Assembly: GCF_001042655.1 (NCBI RefSeq)
Contig: NZ_AP012332.1
Coordinates: 1,054,001 to 1,118,000, forward strand
From: Gardnerella vaginalis ATCC 14018 = JCM 11026
Lineage (GTDB): Bacteria > Actinomycetota > Actinomycetes > Actinomycetales > Bifidobacteriaceae
Reading direction: 5' to 3'
DNA: 64,000 nucleotides
Positions 35,900 to 45,788 of this stretch are shown here, in pieces. Made by a program: the position numbers and the translations under genes. The notes beneath the pieces are model-generated. The model did not search any database. It was not told where the DNA came from and was given only the letters and a program-made list of their open reading frames with translations. Within the stretch, counting starts at the first letter, position 1, and each line of letters starts with the position of its first letter.

Positions 35900-36505
35900 C
35901 TAGCAATCACTCGCAATCACTTGCAACGCAATTTCAATACCTCGAAGCATATCAGCTAAACTCATAGAACTCGTACTCGGCTTATTGAGAATCTGCTCAG
36001 GCAAATACGGAACGTGAATGAAACCGCTCTTGATCGGCAATTTCTTAGTCTGGCAATAATGACAAACACTGTAAAGCACGTCATTACACACGTATGCGCC
36101 CGCAGAAAAAGACACAGACGCCGGCAATTTTGCTTTATTTAAAGCATCAACTATGTTTACAACTGGCAAAGTCGCTTTATAAGCCACATCACCATCTTGC
36201 ACAACAGGCTCATACCAAGGCTTATATCCACTATTATCCGGTATGCGCGCAGCTCTACAGTTAATACCAACATACTCGACATTAAAACAAGCAGAACCGC
36301 CAAATTGCCCTAACGAAAGCACAGCATTAGGATGAACTTCCTCTATTTTCTCAATAACTTTTTGCGCACCCTTGTTAAATTCCGTAGGAATCTGCAAACG
36401 AACAAGTTCCACACCCTCAGGCGCATGCACTGATTGCGCAATCTCCCACGACGGATTTATAGACTCATTATCAAACGGCGTAAAACCAGTAATCAAAATA
36501 CGCAT
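35900..36505 (-). CDS. pcp: Pyrrolidone-carboxylate peptidase (pyroglutamyl peptidase I)
   Basis: A 201-residue cysteine peptidase removing N-terminal pyroglutamate from peptides. The catalytic triad positions are visible: Glu in GSACFNVEYVGIN, Cys in SAGAYVCNDVLYSV and His in SGFIHVPYLPEQ. The N-terminus LITGFTPFDNESINPSWE is the family signature. GAGGGGG precedes the ATG. It is monocistronic, convergent with hicB. Confidence 0.93.
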   Translation of the reverse strand: MRILITGFTPFDNESINPSWEIAQSVHAPEGVELVRLQIPTEFNKGAQKVIEKIEEVHPNAVLSLGQFGGSACFNVEYVGINCRAARIPDNSGYKPWYEPVVQDGDVAYKATLPVVNIVDALNKAKLPASVSFSAGAYVCNDVLYSVCHYCQTKKLPIKSGFIHVPYLPEQILNKPSTSSMSLADMLRGIEIALQVIASDC

Positions 36506-36821
36506 TAAAATACCCCCTCATACAACTCTCACTTATCAAACTTTATCAAAGTTTATCAAAAGACATTGCGAAAACTATATATACACGAATGCACTTATAT
36601 AAAACACTCACGATTCTATTACATACTTCACGTTCATAGAAAAGATTAAATCGTAATTACAACTTATACAATAATCAGAAACAACACACCTAGAATCAAA
36701 ATTAGCAAGACTCGTATCAATGTAATAAGATTTAGTACCAGCGTGTAACTAACGAACAATGTTGTTAATAGCACGCATATGAAAATTAAACAATAACATC
36801 GACGACGAAAAGAGATTACCG
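36506..36821. other. Intergenic region upstream of the NADH oxidase gene
   Basis: AT-rich sequence with no convincing ORF or hairpin; it should contain the divergent promoters of pcp and nox. Confidence 0.5.
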
Positions 36822-38162
36822 ATGACCAAGATTATTCAGATTGGCGCAAATCATGCTGGCACTGCCTGCGCTAACACCATTTTGAGCTACCCAGGAAACG
36901 ATCTTACAATTTACGATCAGAATAGCAACATTTCCTTCCTTTGCTGCGGTATGGCTTTGTGGATTGGAAAGCAGATTCAAAGCAGCGATGGTCTGTTCTA
37001 CCAGAAGCCAGAAGATTTCGTTAAAAAGGGCGCAAAAGTAAATCTTGAAAGCAAAGTTCTAGACATTGATTACGCAAAGAAAGAAGTTACTGTAGAGCTT
37101 AAAGACGGCACTGTTATTCACGATTCTTACGATAAACTCGTTCTAGCTACTGGTAGCCTTCCAAACAAGCCACGCATTAAAGGCATTGACTTGGAAAACG
37201 TGCAAATGGTAAAGCTTTTCCAGAACGCGCAAACTGTTATTGCTAAGCTTCAAGAGCGCGATTTTAATAACGTTGTGGTTCTTGGCGGCGGCTACATTGG
37301 CGTGGAACTTGCGGAAGCTTTTAAGCGCCTTGGCAAGAACGTGACTCTTATTGACATGGAAGACCATATTCTTAACGGCTATTTTGACCCAGAGTTTTCC
37401 GATAATTTGAAGCAGATTATGGAAGATAAGGGCATTAAGTTTGAGCTTGGTCAAGCTGTTGAAGAGATTGTTGGAGATACTGAAGTTAAGGCTGTTAAAA
37501 CAAGCAAGGGTACTTACGATGCCGACATGGTGATTTGTGCTATTGGATTCCACCCAAATGTTGCTCTTGGAAAAGATCATTTGAAGCAATACGAAAACGG
37601 CGCTTTCCTTGTTGATAAAAAGCAGCAAACTTCCGACCCAGACGTGTACGCTATTGGCGATTGCGCTACAATCTACGACAACGCTCGAGACCGCGTAAAC
37701 TACATTGCGCTCGCTACTAATGCCGTTAGAAGCGGCTTGATTGCAGGCCACAACGTTTGCGGAACTCCTGTAGAAACCGAGGGCGTGCAAGGCTCTAGCG
37801 CAATGATGATTTACGACTACAAGCTTGTTTGCACTGGTTTGAGCTTAACGGCTGCTCAAAAAGAGGGCATGGACGTTGATTACGTTGATTTTGAGGATAC
37901 TCAAAAGCCTGCGTTTATGGAAGTTGAGAATCCAAAAGTTAAGATTCGCATTGTTTACAAGAAGGATTCTAAGGTGATTGTTGGATGCCAATTGGCTTCT
38001 AACTACGATATGTCTGCAGCAATCCACCTGTTCTCTCTTGCTATTCAAAAGAAAGTCACGATTAAAGAGCTTGCATTGTGTGATATCTTCTTTATGCCTC
38101 ACTTCAACCAGCCATACAATTACATTACGATGGCAGCTTACACGGCTTTGTTGAAGGGATGA
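36822..38162 (+). CDS. nox: FAD-dependent NADH oxidase (Nox-2-like, H2O-forming)
   Basis: A 446-residue flavoprotein of the NADH oxidase/peroxidase family. An FAD-binding N-terminus (QIGANHAGTACANT, with His11) is followed by the redox Cys42 in SFLCCGMALWIG, the NADH-binding GGGYIGVELAEAF, and the FAD-binding VYAIGDCATI. The C-terminal dimer domain begins near residue 330. Nox-2 enzymes reduce O2 to water and regenerate NAD+ in oxygen-tolerant fermenters. An alternative is CoA-disulfide reductase, but the CGMALW context favours NADH oxidase. A terminator follows. Confidence 0.9.
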   Translation: MTKIIQIGANHAGTACANTILSYPGNDLTIYDQNSNISFLCCGMALWIGKQIQSSDGLFYQKPEDFVKKGAKVNLESKVLDIDYAKKEVTVELKDGTVIHDSYDKLVLATGSLPNKPRIKGIDLENVQMVKLFQNAQTVIAKLQERDFNNVVVLGGGYIGVELAEAFKRLGKNVTLIDMEDHILNGYFDPEFSDNLKQIMEDKGIKFELGQAVEEIVGDTEVKAVKTSKGTYDADMVICAIGFHPNVALGKDHLKQYENGAFLVDKKQQTSDPDVYAIGDCATIYDNARDRVNYIALATNAVRSGLIAGHNVCGTPVETEGVQGSSAMMIYDYKLVCTGLSLTAAQKEGMDVDYVDFEDTQKPAFMEVENPKVKIRIVYKKDSKVIVGCQLASNYDMSAAIHLFSLAIQKKVTIKELALCDIFFMPHFNQPYNYITMAAYTALLKG

Positions 38163-38221
38163 TTAGCTTCTGATTAATCTCTGCTGATTAAGTTCTGCGA
38201 TTAGCTTAAATCGCGTTTATT

Positions 38222-38266
38222 AAACCAAGCAATTTGTTCTATAATGGAGCGGTTGCTTGGTTTTTT
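38222..38266 (+). terminator. Intrinsic terminator after nox
   Basis: Ten-bp stem AACCAAGCAA / TTGCTTGGTT with a 20-base loop and TTTTTT, 60 bases past the stop. Confidence 0.8.
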
Positions 38267-38343
38267 AATCATCCGCGCACAAATCGCGAATTAAAACGCG
38301 CATATTAGCGTAAGACGTACAAATTAAAACAAAGGAGTCTAGG

Positions 38344-39474
38344 ATGAAGCAGCTATCTATTAAGCCAACTATTCACAAATTTGAAAATACGCGCGATTTT
38401 GCGCAAGAATTTAAGCTTGGCAAAGACGATTTGGTTATTACAAACAAGTACATTTGGGAGCCTTATTTTGGCGATTTAAATCTTGATTGTAATGTGATTT
38501 TCCAAGAAAACTACGGCAAGGGCGAGCCAAGCGACGAAATGGTTGACGCGATTGTTCGAGATATTCACACTACTCCAAGGCGCGTGATTGGCATTGGCGG
38601 CGGCACTGTTTTGGATATTTCTAAAGTTTGCGCGTTAAAGCAAACAAGCCCGCTTGAAGACTTGATTGATGGCAAGATTCCTGCGCAAAAAGGCGCAGAT
38701 CTTATTCTTGTTCCAACTACTTGCGGCACTGGTTCCGAAGTTACAAACGTTGCCGTGTTCTCGCTCACAAAGCGCAACACTAAAAAGGGTTTGGCAAACG
38801 ATTCTTGCTACGCTACAGACGCGGTTCTTATTCCAGAATTGTTAAAGAGCCTGCCTGATTACGTTTTTGCAACCAGCTCTATTGATGCTCTTACGCATTC
38901 TATTGAGTCTGCACTCTCCCCTATTGCAACAGAGCTTACAAAAATGTTTAGTTACAAGGCTTGCGGTCTTATTTTGCAAAGCTACATGCGAGTTGTTAAG
39001 GAAGGTAGCAGCGCTAAAGCCCAAGTTGTAAGCGACTTGGTTTCGGCAAGTCTTTACGCTGGCATTGCATTTGGTAATGCCGGATGCGGTTGCGTGCACG
39101 CTATGGCTTATCCTCTTGGCGGCACTTTCCACGTGGCTCATGGCGAAACGAACGCCGCGCTTCTTACAAGCGTTTTGCGCTACTATGCTAAGCACGAAGA
39201 GAATAGCGCTAGCGCAGAAAACACTGAGCTTTCTAAGCTTTTTGACTTTATGGCAAATATTCTTGAATGCCAAAAAGCAGACGTATTAAACAATCTTGAC
39301 GAAGTTCTTAACACGATTCTCCCTAAGCACAAGCTTCACGAGTATGGAATGACCAAAGACATGATTCGCGATTGGGCTTCAAGCGTTGTTAAAGAGCAGC
39401 AGCGACTTCTAAAGAACTCGTACATGCATATGAGCGAAGATGCTATTGCCGAAGTCTACGCATCTACTTTCTAA
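38344..39474 (+). CDS. Iron-containing alcohol dehydrogenase (4-hydroxybutyrate dehydrogenase-like)
   Basis: A 376-residue group III alcohol dehydrogenase. NAD-binding GGGTVLDISK near residue 80, and metal-binding residues in DALTHSIESALS (Asp, His), HAMAYPLGGTFHVAHGETNA (two His). The best match among family members seems to be the 4-hydroxybutyrate dehydrogenase-like branch; substrate is not determinable from sequence. AAAGGAGTCTAGG precedes the ATG. It is followed by a strong terminator. Like nox, it is likely to be involved in NADH balance. Confidence 0.87.
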   Translation: MKQLSIKPTIHKFENTRDFAQEFKLGKDDLVITNKYIWEPYFGDLNLDCNVIFQENYGKGEPSDEMVDAIVRDIHTTPRRVIGIGGGTVLDISKVCALKQTSPLEDLIDGKIPAQKGADLILVPTTCGTGSEVTNVAVFSLTKRNTKKGLANDSCYATDAVLIPELLKSLPDYVFATSSIDALTHSIESALSPIATELTKMFSYKACGLILQSYMRVVKEGSSAKAQVVSDLVSASLYAGIAFGNAGCGCVHAMAYPLGGTFHVAHGETNAALLTSVLRYYAKHEENSASAENTELSKLFDFMANILECQKADVLNNLDEVLNTILPKHKLHEYGMTKDMIRDWASSVVKEQQRLLKNSYMHMSEDAIAEVYASTF

Positions 39475-39530
39475 TATATAGTTAACAGTGAGATTTTCAA
39501 TTATTAACGAAAATTTCTCATCTTCTCAAA

Positions 39531-39564
39531 AATAGACCCTACAAATCTTGTAGGGTCTATTTTT
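39531..39564 (+). terminator. Intrinsic terminator after the alcohol dehydrogenase gene
   Basis: Perfect 14-bp stem AATAGACCCTACAA / TTGTAGGGTCTATT with a three-base loop and T run. Confidence 0.95.
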
Positions 39565-39636
39565 ATTCTCACAGCTTGCTTACTTCGTTAGATTTCCATC
39601 CGTTAGATTTCCATCCGTTCGTTAGAATGCTGTTCG

Positions 39637-40290
39637 TTAGATTGCCACAGGAGTCTCATACGAATTATCGAAGAACATGCGCTCCAGCTTTACTGCACGC
39701 GCAAAATATTCTCGAGCAATATCAGCATCCTTAGGACCAATACGATCCAACTCATCACGCAAGAACCCTACAAACTTGTGGAATCCTTCATAATCATGCA
39801 GGTCGATCCACTGGTAATGAACCTTGCGTTCAGGACGCTTACCTTCAGCATTTGATGCCCACGTAAGATATATCCATTCCGTAACGTTTAACACGGCTAG
39901 CACGGCAGCATAATGTCCACTGTGAGCCGCGTCTAAAAACATCTTTTTAAATTCGCGAGTTGCTTCAGTGTCTGGAATTTTATTGCGGAAAGATTCAGGA
40001 GTATTAAATTCGTTAAACGCATCCACAAAATACGTATTCTCATCTCCCGCTACCTCACCAATATATTTCGAAAACACGAGACGAGAATCAAGTGTGTCTG
40101 CTGTCGTAACTGCAGCACCAAGCAGAGCCAAGAAACTATCTAAAAATCGGTAGTCTTGAATTAAATATCCAGCTAATACAGCATCAGGAATAGTGCCCTC
40201 AACTAACTCGTTAACAAAACTATGATGAATAGCAGCATCCCATGTTTCGATATTCTCATTTTTTAATTCGTCGGTAAATCGTGCAGTCAT
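39637..40290 (-). CDS. tenA: TenA family protein (TenA_E type)
   Basis: A 217-residue all-helical TenA/THI-4 protein. Residues AGYLIQDYRFLDSFLALLG (about 40-58), SGHYAAVLAVLNVTEWIYLT (about 127) and the C-terminal RAVKLERMFFDNSYET match the family. The protein contains no Cys, so the thiaminase-II nucleophile of TenA_C proteins is absent; it fits the TenA_E group with Glu in its place. TenA proteins recycle degraded thiamine. AAAGGAC lies upstream of the ATG. No other thiamine gene is near, and I see no TPP riboswitch element. Confidence 0.82.
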   Translation of the reverse strand: MTARFTDELKNENIETWDAAIHHSFVNELVEGTIPDAVLAGYLIQDYRFLDSFLALLGAAVTTADTLDSRLVFSKYIGEVAGDENTYFVDAFNEFNTPESFRNKIPDTEATREFKKMFLDAAHSGHYAAVLAVLNVTEWIYLTWASNAEGKRPERKVHYQWIDLHDYEGFHKFVGFLRDELDRIGPKDADIAREYFARAVKLERMFFDNSYETPVAI

Positions 40291-40590
40291 TGACACGTCC
40301 TTTCTCTCTGTAACTCATATAAGCCCTTAGGTAGATTAATATAATTGCGCATAGTTGCGTTAGCCATACCAGTTACGTCATATACAGTTCACATATAGTC
40401 GTATAGTTATGCACAACCGAGCACTGCTCGTACACCTAGCTGAACAACTACGCTAGTATGAACAATATCATAAGTAGTCATACTTAACTTGGGTACAAAT
40501 TTGAGCAGCACTCGGTTGCAATTTTTATATTATGGTAACTTCAGTAACTTCAGCAATCACAGTAATTACTCCCTACTCATTGTCGTATTC

Positions 40591-42669
40591 TCATGCCTCC
40601 AATGTAATTACTGGATGCAAATCAAACATAGTAACTGTGCGCTTTACACAATCAACAATGCTTGTTATTGCAATCGCAATAATGCCAAATATTACAAGAA
40701 TTCCAATGCTGGAGGCTATTGCTCCACTGTTTCTTCCAGCCATAGCTTGACGAAGCCCAAGAATCGAGTACGTCATAGGCAAGTATGGGTGAACTGCTCT
40801 AAAGAACGATGGCGTCATTTGCACTGGGAAAGTTCCTGCAGAGCTAGTGATTTGCAACATAAGCAGCACAATCGCAACTATTCTTCCTGGAATCTTAAAC
40901 ACTACCATAATCATTTGCATTATGGCCATAAAGACTATTGACGCTATAATCCCCAGCGCGTAGAATGCACCAACATTGTCGATTTGCAACTTCAACGCTC
41001 CGTGAACAACGCCCATAAGAATTACAGCTTGCACAACGCCCATAATCACAAACGGCGTAAAACTAATAAGCGCACTTTTAAGCGGATTCATGCCATTAAG
41101 TATTGCTCGCCTATCCATAACCCTTAAAACAAAGGTTGCCATAAGCGCGCCAACCCAAAGGCCTATCGAAATAAAGTAAGGCGCAAAGCCAGTTCCATAG
41201 TTTTCAACATGCGAATAATCATGCTCTTTAAGCGCAACTGGCGCACTCATCATCTTGCTTTTTTGCTTAATATTGTTGATTTTTCCAGACTTTTGAGCAT
41301 CCTTAAGCCCGTCATGCAACTTTTTTGCGCCTTCAACCAGCTTTGGAGTATTATCCGAAAGCTTTTTAGCACCGGAATTAAGCTGATCAGAACCGTTCAC
41401 TATTTTCGCTGAACCTTGAGCTGCTGCATTCACACCATTATTTAGTTTCTCGCTACCGTTACTTACTTGAGCCAAACCTTCAGCAAGACTATTCGCTCCA
41501 GCAGCAAGTTTATTTGAGCCAGTATTAACAGCCTCAAAACCTTGAGATATTGCGTCAGCGCCGCCCTTTATTTGCAAGCTTCCATCAGAAAGCTTGTCTG
41601 CTCCAGCGCTTAAAGCAGAAAGATTTGTTTCGAGAAAATTAGAATTTTCACCTAATCCTTCTGCCAAACTTTGCAAATTAGCAAGCACGTCTTCTTTTGT
41701 TACTGCTGGGTTTTGCGCTTGCATAAGAAGACCCGCAAGTTTCGTTTTAGTTTCAGCATTTCCAGCTTTAACATGTTCTTCTAATTCGTTGCTTGAAGCT
41801 GCAAGCTTTTGAGCTCCTTCATAGAATTCGTCTGTTGCAGCCGATAACCTTTGCGTTCCTTCGCTTAACTGTTGAGCTCCGTTTGCTAAATCTTGCGTTT
41901 TTTGTGCAAGATATTGTGCTCCTTCTTTGCTGCGAGCATTGGCTTCAGTTAGCGTATTCGCTCCTTTTTGAAGCTCCCCTAATCCGCCTTGCAATTTTCT
42001 AAGCGAAGCAGAAAGTTTATTCGACCCATCTGCAAGCTTATTTATTCCGCCTTGCAAAGACTTTGATCCTTCATGCAATGCTCCAGCACCGTTTGCAGCA
42101 GCACCAAGGGAATCAGAAGCTGAGTTAACTTTCGCAAACATGTGCTCCCAATACTCTTGCGCAATAGCTTCACTTATTTCGCTACGTATAGTGCGGAAAG
42201 CGGTCTTACCAATCTGAGATGCCAGCATATTACTTGCCTGATCGTATTTTACGTGAAGCTTTGCTTTAGTAGGAGTATCGTATTGCGCAGAAGCAATGCA
42301 CTTACTGAATGAAGCTGGAATAGTTGCTACCATAAAGTAATCGCCATTTTTAAGTCCTTTGTTTGCTTTAGCGCTATTTACAAAATTCCACTGGAATCCT
42401 TCGCTTCCATCTTTTTGATTCTTTAAACGATTCTTGATTTCATTGCCAACATTGCGCATTTTGCCGTTTATTATTGCACCGTTATCTTCCACAACAACTG
42501 CGACTGGAACAGTGTCTAGCGTTTTGTAAGGATTTGTAAAAGCCCATAAATATAACGAACCATATAAAAGTGGGATTAAGGCTACTGTTCCAATAACAAG
42601 TTTTCGAGCTTTACCTTTTATAGCATTATTTAATTCACGGAACGCAAGAACAATAGTATTAACGCGCAT
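40591..42669 (-). CDS. YhgE/Pip-type membrane protein (ABC-2 family)
   Basis: A 692-residue protein with an N-terminal transmembrane helix (LVIGTVALIPLLYGSLYLWA), a large extracytoplasmic segment with long hydrophobic heptad-like repeats (SEGTQRLSAATDEFYEGAQK and similar, about residues 200-490), and about five C-terminal helices. This architecture is that of YhgE/Pip, the ABC-2-like phage-infection-protein group. The start overlaps the ATP-binding gene by 11 bases. The repeats between residues 200 and 490 (LxxGxxxL, ASNEL, ALSAGADKLSDGS) suggest a long coiled coil. Function and cargo unknown. Confidence 0.85.
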   Translation of the reverse strand: MRVNTIVLAFRELNNAIKGKARKLVIGTVALIPLLYGSLYLWAFTNPYKTLDTVPVAVVVEDNGAIINGKMRNVGNEIKNRLKNQKDGSEGFQWNFVNSAKANKGLKNGDYFMVATIPASFSKCIASAQYDTPTKAKLHVKYDQASNMLASQIGKTAFRTIRSEISEAIAQEYWEHMFAKVNSASDSLGAAANGAGALHEGSKSLQGGINKLADGSNKLSASLRKLQGGLGELQKGANTLTEANARSKEGAQYLAQKTQDLANGAQQLSEGTQRLSAATDEFYEGAQKLAASSNELEEHVKAGNAETKTKLAGLLMQAQNPAVTKEDVLANLQSLAEGLGENSNFLETNLSALSAGADKLSDGSLQIKGGADAISQGFEAVNTGSNKLAAGANSLAEGLAQVSNGSEKLNNGVNAAAQGSAKIVNGSDQLNSGAKKLSDNTPKLVEGAKKLHDGLKDAQKSGKINNIKQKSKMMSAPVALKEHDYSHVENYGTGFAPYFISIGLWVGALMATFVLRVMDRRAILNGMNPLKSALISFTPFVIMGVVQAVILMGVVHGALKLQIDNVGAFYALGIIASIVFMAIMQMIMVVFKIPGRIVAIVLLMLQITSSAGTFPVQMTPSFFRAVHPYLPMTYSILGLRQAMAGRNSGAIASSIGILVIFGIIAIAITSIVDCVKRTVTMFDLHPVITLEA

Positions 42670-43426
42670 TGTTTTCACCACCATTTGCTTCACTTGTAGC
42701 AAGTTGAGAATCAATATGAGAATTTTCTACTTCCCCATGATTTGGGCTTAGTCTTAAAACTTGATCTGCTTGCTTTTCTAACTCGCTTTGCAAAACTCCC
42801 ACGCAGCACGAGCAAAAGTGTTTGCTAACATACTCGCGAATATCTGCAATTAAGCATTCACTTTGCTCACTTGTAAGCTCAGTTTCTACGCCGTCTACAA
42901 AAAGAATCCACGGCTTTTTTAGCAAAGCAAGTGCGATTCCCAATCTCATGCGCTCACATGGCGTTAAATCACCAATAGCAGTTTCTCTAGGAGATAACAC
43001 TTTCCAATATGCTAATAGGTTATACGCGTATTGTTGTAGAGCTTCGTGATTTTTAACATTATTCTTGTATTGTTCGCGGAAAAGCGGCGATGCGCTAGCA
43101 AGTTTTAGCTCGCTCATAAGCGCTTCTTCTATTGTTTGAGTGTTGTAGAATTCATTGATTCCATTGAACAGTCCCAGCCCAACATATTGACGCGATTCTC
43201 TAGTGTCTGTTGGCATATCCAAATCTGCTATTTTTAGCATTCCACTTGTGAATTTCATATATCCAGATAGTGTGAGCAGCAGTGCAGACTTTCCAGAGCC
43301 ATGTTCGCCCGATATTGCAACGATTTGGTGAGGCTCAACTTTTAATGACACATCCCAAAATGGAGATTTTCTAAATCTTTTTAATCCTAATTCTTTCGCT
43401 TCTATAAGCGTTTGTTCTTCTTGCAT
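42659..43426 (-). CDS. ABC transporter ATP-binding protein with degenerate motifs
   Basis: A 255-residue ATPase partnered with the YhgE/Pip-type protein downstream. Walker A is GEHGSGKSA near residue 40. The family signature is reduced to LTPCERMRLGIALALLKKPW and Walker B reads ILFVDGVE, with Gly in place of the usual catalytic Glu. These changes suggest weak or absent ATP hydrolysis. A Met at 43426 is preceded by no strong ribosome site. The two genes form an operon. Confidence 0.82.
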   Translation of the reverse strand: MQEEQTLIEAKELGLKRFRKSPFWDVSLKVEPHQIVAISGEHGSGKSALLLTLSGYMKFTSGMLKIADLDMPTDTRESRQYVGLGLFNGINEFYNTQTIEEALMSELKLASASPLFREQYKNNVKNHEALQQYAYNLLAYWKVLSPRETAIGDLTPCERMRLGIALALLKKPWILFVDGVETELTSEQSECLIADIREYVSKHFCSCCVGVLQSELEKQADQVLRLSPNHGEVENSHIDSQLATSEANGGENNAR

Positions 43427-43973
43427 AATTTACATGCGACGAAATAAGCATTTGAAGCGAAACTGTACGGCACGCTTCTATTGCAATCGTCGAGCATTCC
43501 TCCTTTTACTCTTTAATCGTGGATTTTTAATTTTCAATTTTCAATTTTTTGGTTTTATTTTGATTTTTTTGATTTTTTTGATTCTTCTAACTTCAGACTC
43601 AATATTTAATTCTGATATCGCCTATAATGATTTTGGCGACTACCTCATATTGCTATGTTGCAACAAAAGGTTATAAATTAAGAGACCAATTATTGACGTT
43701 AATCTCCTGAAAGTACTTTCATCGTACTATTCAAGGCGAACAAATATTAACTTATTTTTAAACATTTTGTTCATTTGTCTATATTTTAGCCATAAAAATA
43801 CGCTATATATAACAAAATCTCACATTTTTGATTTAATCATGTTACTTCCAAATATCATAGATAATCTTAAATCTATTTATGAAAGTTAAACCACTTGAGA
43901 CGAGTGCTGGCTTTTCTAAATCACTATTGGCAAGCTTTAGTGCTGTTTACGTTTTTCTAAAACCAATCGCAAT
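43427..43973. other. Long intergenic region without recognised genes
   Basis: About 550 bases of AT-rich DNA with poly-T and poly-A tracts between two minus-strand genes. Short open frames lack ribosome sites and family features. It should contain the promoter of the ABC/YhgE pair. Confidence 0.5.
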
Positions 43974-44017
43974 AGTAATTCAGCCCCACAAATTTTATTT
44001 TGCAGGGCTGAACTACT
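43974..44017 (-). terminator. Intrinsic terminator after kdgT
   Basis: A 13-bp stem with one mismatch, AGTAATTCAGCCC / GGGCTGAACTACT, 45 bases beyond the KdgT stop on the minus strand. Confidence 0.75.
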
Positions 44018-44061
44018 TATTTTATTTATTATCTATTTTTTATTTATTTATTATCTATTGA

Positions 44062-45024
44062 TTACTTGCTAGATTTTTTAGCAAATTTTTTACTCACTAG
44101 TGCAGTTAACCATGGCGTAGCCAAAGCAGTAATAATTACTGCAGCAGCAATTTGAGGAGTTGCTATTAATGCGGCTTTTGCCAAATTTGGATCTATAGCC
44201 ATCATTGCAGCTGGTGTTGCAACAGCACTTGCTGCAGTACTACTTATTGCAGCTCCAGCAATACCAGAGCCCCTAGTTAAGAAGCGATCTGCTAATACTG
44301 TAAATACAAATCCAGAAAGCACTATAATGCCAAGCAGCACACCAGAAAGTCCACCTTCAACTAGTTGAGCAAAGTTCATGTTTGCTCCTAGAACAAAGCC
44401 CAGAATCATGGTTATAGGGATTATGCCATTAACCAGTTGCTTCTTCATGTAAGGGAAACAATTTCCTAGAATCATTCCTAAAACAAGAGGCAAAATTGAT
44501 CCAACAATCTGCCAGAATGGTATTACGGCTTGCCCAGAAGAGTTCATAACAATCATTGTTACTGTTGGACCAACGCTTATGGTTGTCATAGCAACAGCTC
44601 CACGATCTACTTCAGTGCCATAGTTTGCTGTAATACCAGAATAAAGTGCATTATTAGCTACAGTCATTGCGCCTAAAATAGATAACATTGACAATCCAAG
44701 TAGATTATTGTTGCAGAACTTGGAAACAAGCAGAGCAATAACAATAGCAGTTAGGATCTTAACGCTAATAATCACAGCACCGCGCCACAAAGCTTTAGGA
44801 GCGTTCTTAAATGAAAGACTTGCTCCAATGCAAAGCATGAATGCGCCGACTAAAGGACCAGTTCCGTTAATTACAGCTGTTGTAAAACCACCTATTTTTA
44901 AGGTTGCTGGGAAACATGAGTTTACCAAGCATCCTATAAATAGAGGAACAACGATTGTAGCTCCTGGAATTTTTATTTTCTTTAAGTCTATTTTTGTGAT
45001 TTGGCTTTTTAGGTTTGCGAACAT
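44062..45024 (-). CDS. kdgT: 2-keto-3-deoxygluconate permease-like transporter (KdgT family)
   Basis: A 320-residue polytopic membrane protein with about ten helices. The segment GPLVGAFMLCIGASLSFKNA and the later GAAISSTAASAVATPAAMMA are characteristic of the KdgT family, proton-driven importers of 2-keto-3-deoxygluconate and similar acids. It starts 11 bases after an SDR gene and is followed by a terminator. The substrate in this organism is not certain. No KDG kinase or aldolase is in the window. Confidence 0.85.
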   Translation of the reverse strand: MFANLKSQITKIDLKKIKIPGATIVVPLFIGCLVNSCFPATLKIGGFTTAVINGTGPLVGAFMLCIGASLSFKNAPKALWRGAVIISVKILTAIVIALLVSKFCNNNLLGLSMLSILGAMTVANNALYSGITANYGTEVDRGAVAMTTISVGPTVTMIVMNSSGQAVIPFWQIVGSILPLVLGMILGNCFPYMKKQLVNGIIPITMILGFVLGANMNFAQLVEGGLSGVLLGIIVLSGFVFTVLADRFLTRGSGIAGAAISSTAASAVATPAAMMAIDPNLAKAALIATPQIAAAVIITALATPWLTALVSKKFAKKSSK

Positions 45025-45035
45025 GATTTTCTCCG

Positions 45036-45788
45036 TCAGCCGTCTAATACGATTCCGCCATCAACATCGCCAATCTCTCCGTTAACGAAGGAGGCTTCTT
45101 TAGATGCAAAGAATAGAATCATTTGCGCAATTTCTACAGGTTGTGCTTTGCGGCGCAAAGGAATTGCGTTAATAATTTTCGCTTCCTTTTCCTTATCTTC
45201 CTTCAAAGCTTGAGTCATTGGTGTTTCAGTATAAGATGGGCATACTGCATTGCAACGAATGCCATACTTGCCGCCTTCTTTTGCAACGGCTTTTGTTAAA
45301 CCATTCACACCAGCTTTAGATGTTGCGTATGCTGCTGTTCCTAGTAAACCGCCACCAATTTTTCCAGCAACAGAGCTAACGTTTACTATTCTTCCGCCAC
45401 CATTTTCCTTAAAATGCTCAAATAAAGCATGGTTTGTTGCGTAAGTGCCGTAAAGATTAATCTTTACTGTTCTATCAAATTCAGCGTCTGTTAACTGTTC
45501 AAATGGAACAGTTGATACAACGCCTCCGCAGTTTACCAAAACATCCACTTTGCCAAAATCTTTGATTATCTGCGCAAAAACGTCGTTAACATTTTGAACA
45601 TCACCAAGATTTATCTTATAGACAAAGATATTATCTGAACCTAATTCAGATTTTGTTTGGTTTGCTTTTTCTTCATTGATATCGGCGATAATTACCTTTC
45701 CGCCTCCATCTAGTACGCCTCGCACGACTTCTCTGCCGATTCCTTGGGCGCCTCCTGTTACAATGACCACGTCATTTGTGAAATTCAT
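45036..45788 (-). CDS. SDR family oxidoreductase
   Basis: A 250-residue short-chain dehydrogenase. Cofactor loop TGGAQGIG, the NAG-type NCGG motif, and the Ser-Tyr-Lys catalytic set in VNVSSVAGKIGG and AAYATSKAG are visible. It resembles 3-ketoacyl-ACP reductases and 2-keto-3-deoxygluconate-type SDRs (KduD), and its position beside KdgT favours the second reading. The pair is an operon. Upstream it is divergent from an antiporter-family gene with a 278-base gap. Confidence 0.88.
   Translation of the reverse strand: MNFTNDVVIVTGGAQGIGREVVRGVLDGGGKVIIADINEEKANQTKSELGSDNIFVYKINLGDVQNVNDVFAQIIKDFGKVDVLVNCGGVVSTVPFEQLTDAEFDRTVKINLYGTYATNHALFEHFKENGGGRIVNVSSVAGKIGGGLLGTAAYATSKAGVNGLTKAVAKEGGKYGIRCNAVCPSYTETPMTQALKEDKEKEAKIINAIPLRRKAQPVEIAQMILFFASKEASFVNGEIGDVDGGIVLDG

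Noticed and set aside
40297..40590. Thiamine riboswitch upstream of tenA
   Set aside because: The conserved CTGAGA and ACCTGA-type boxes are absent from the leader strand.
43434..43676. 80-residue hydrophobic ORF upstream of the ABC gene
   Set aside because: Poly-T composition explains the Phe/Leu content; no ribosome site and no family match.
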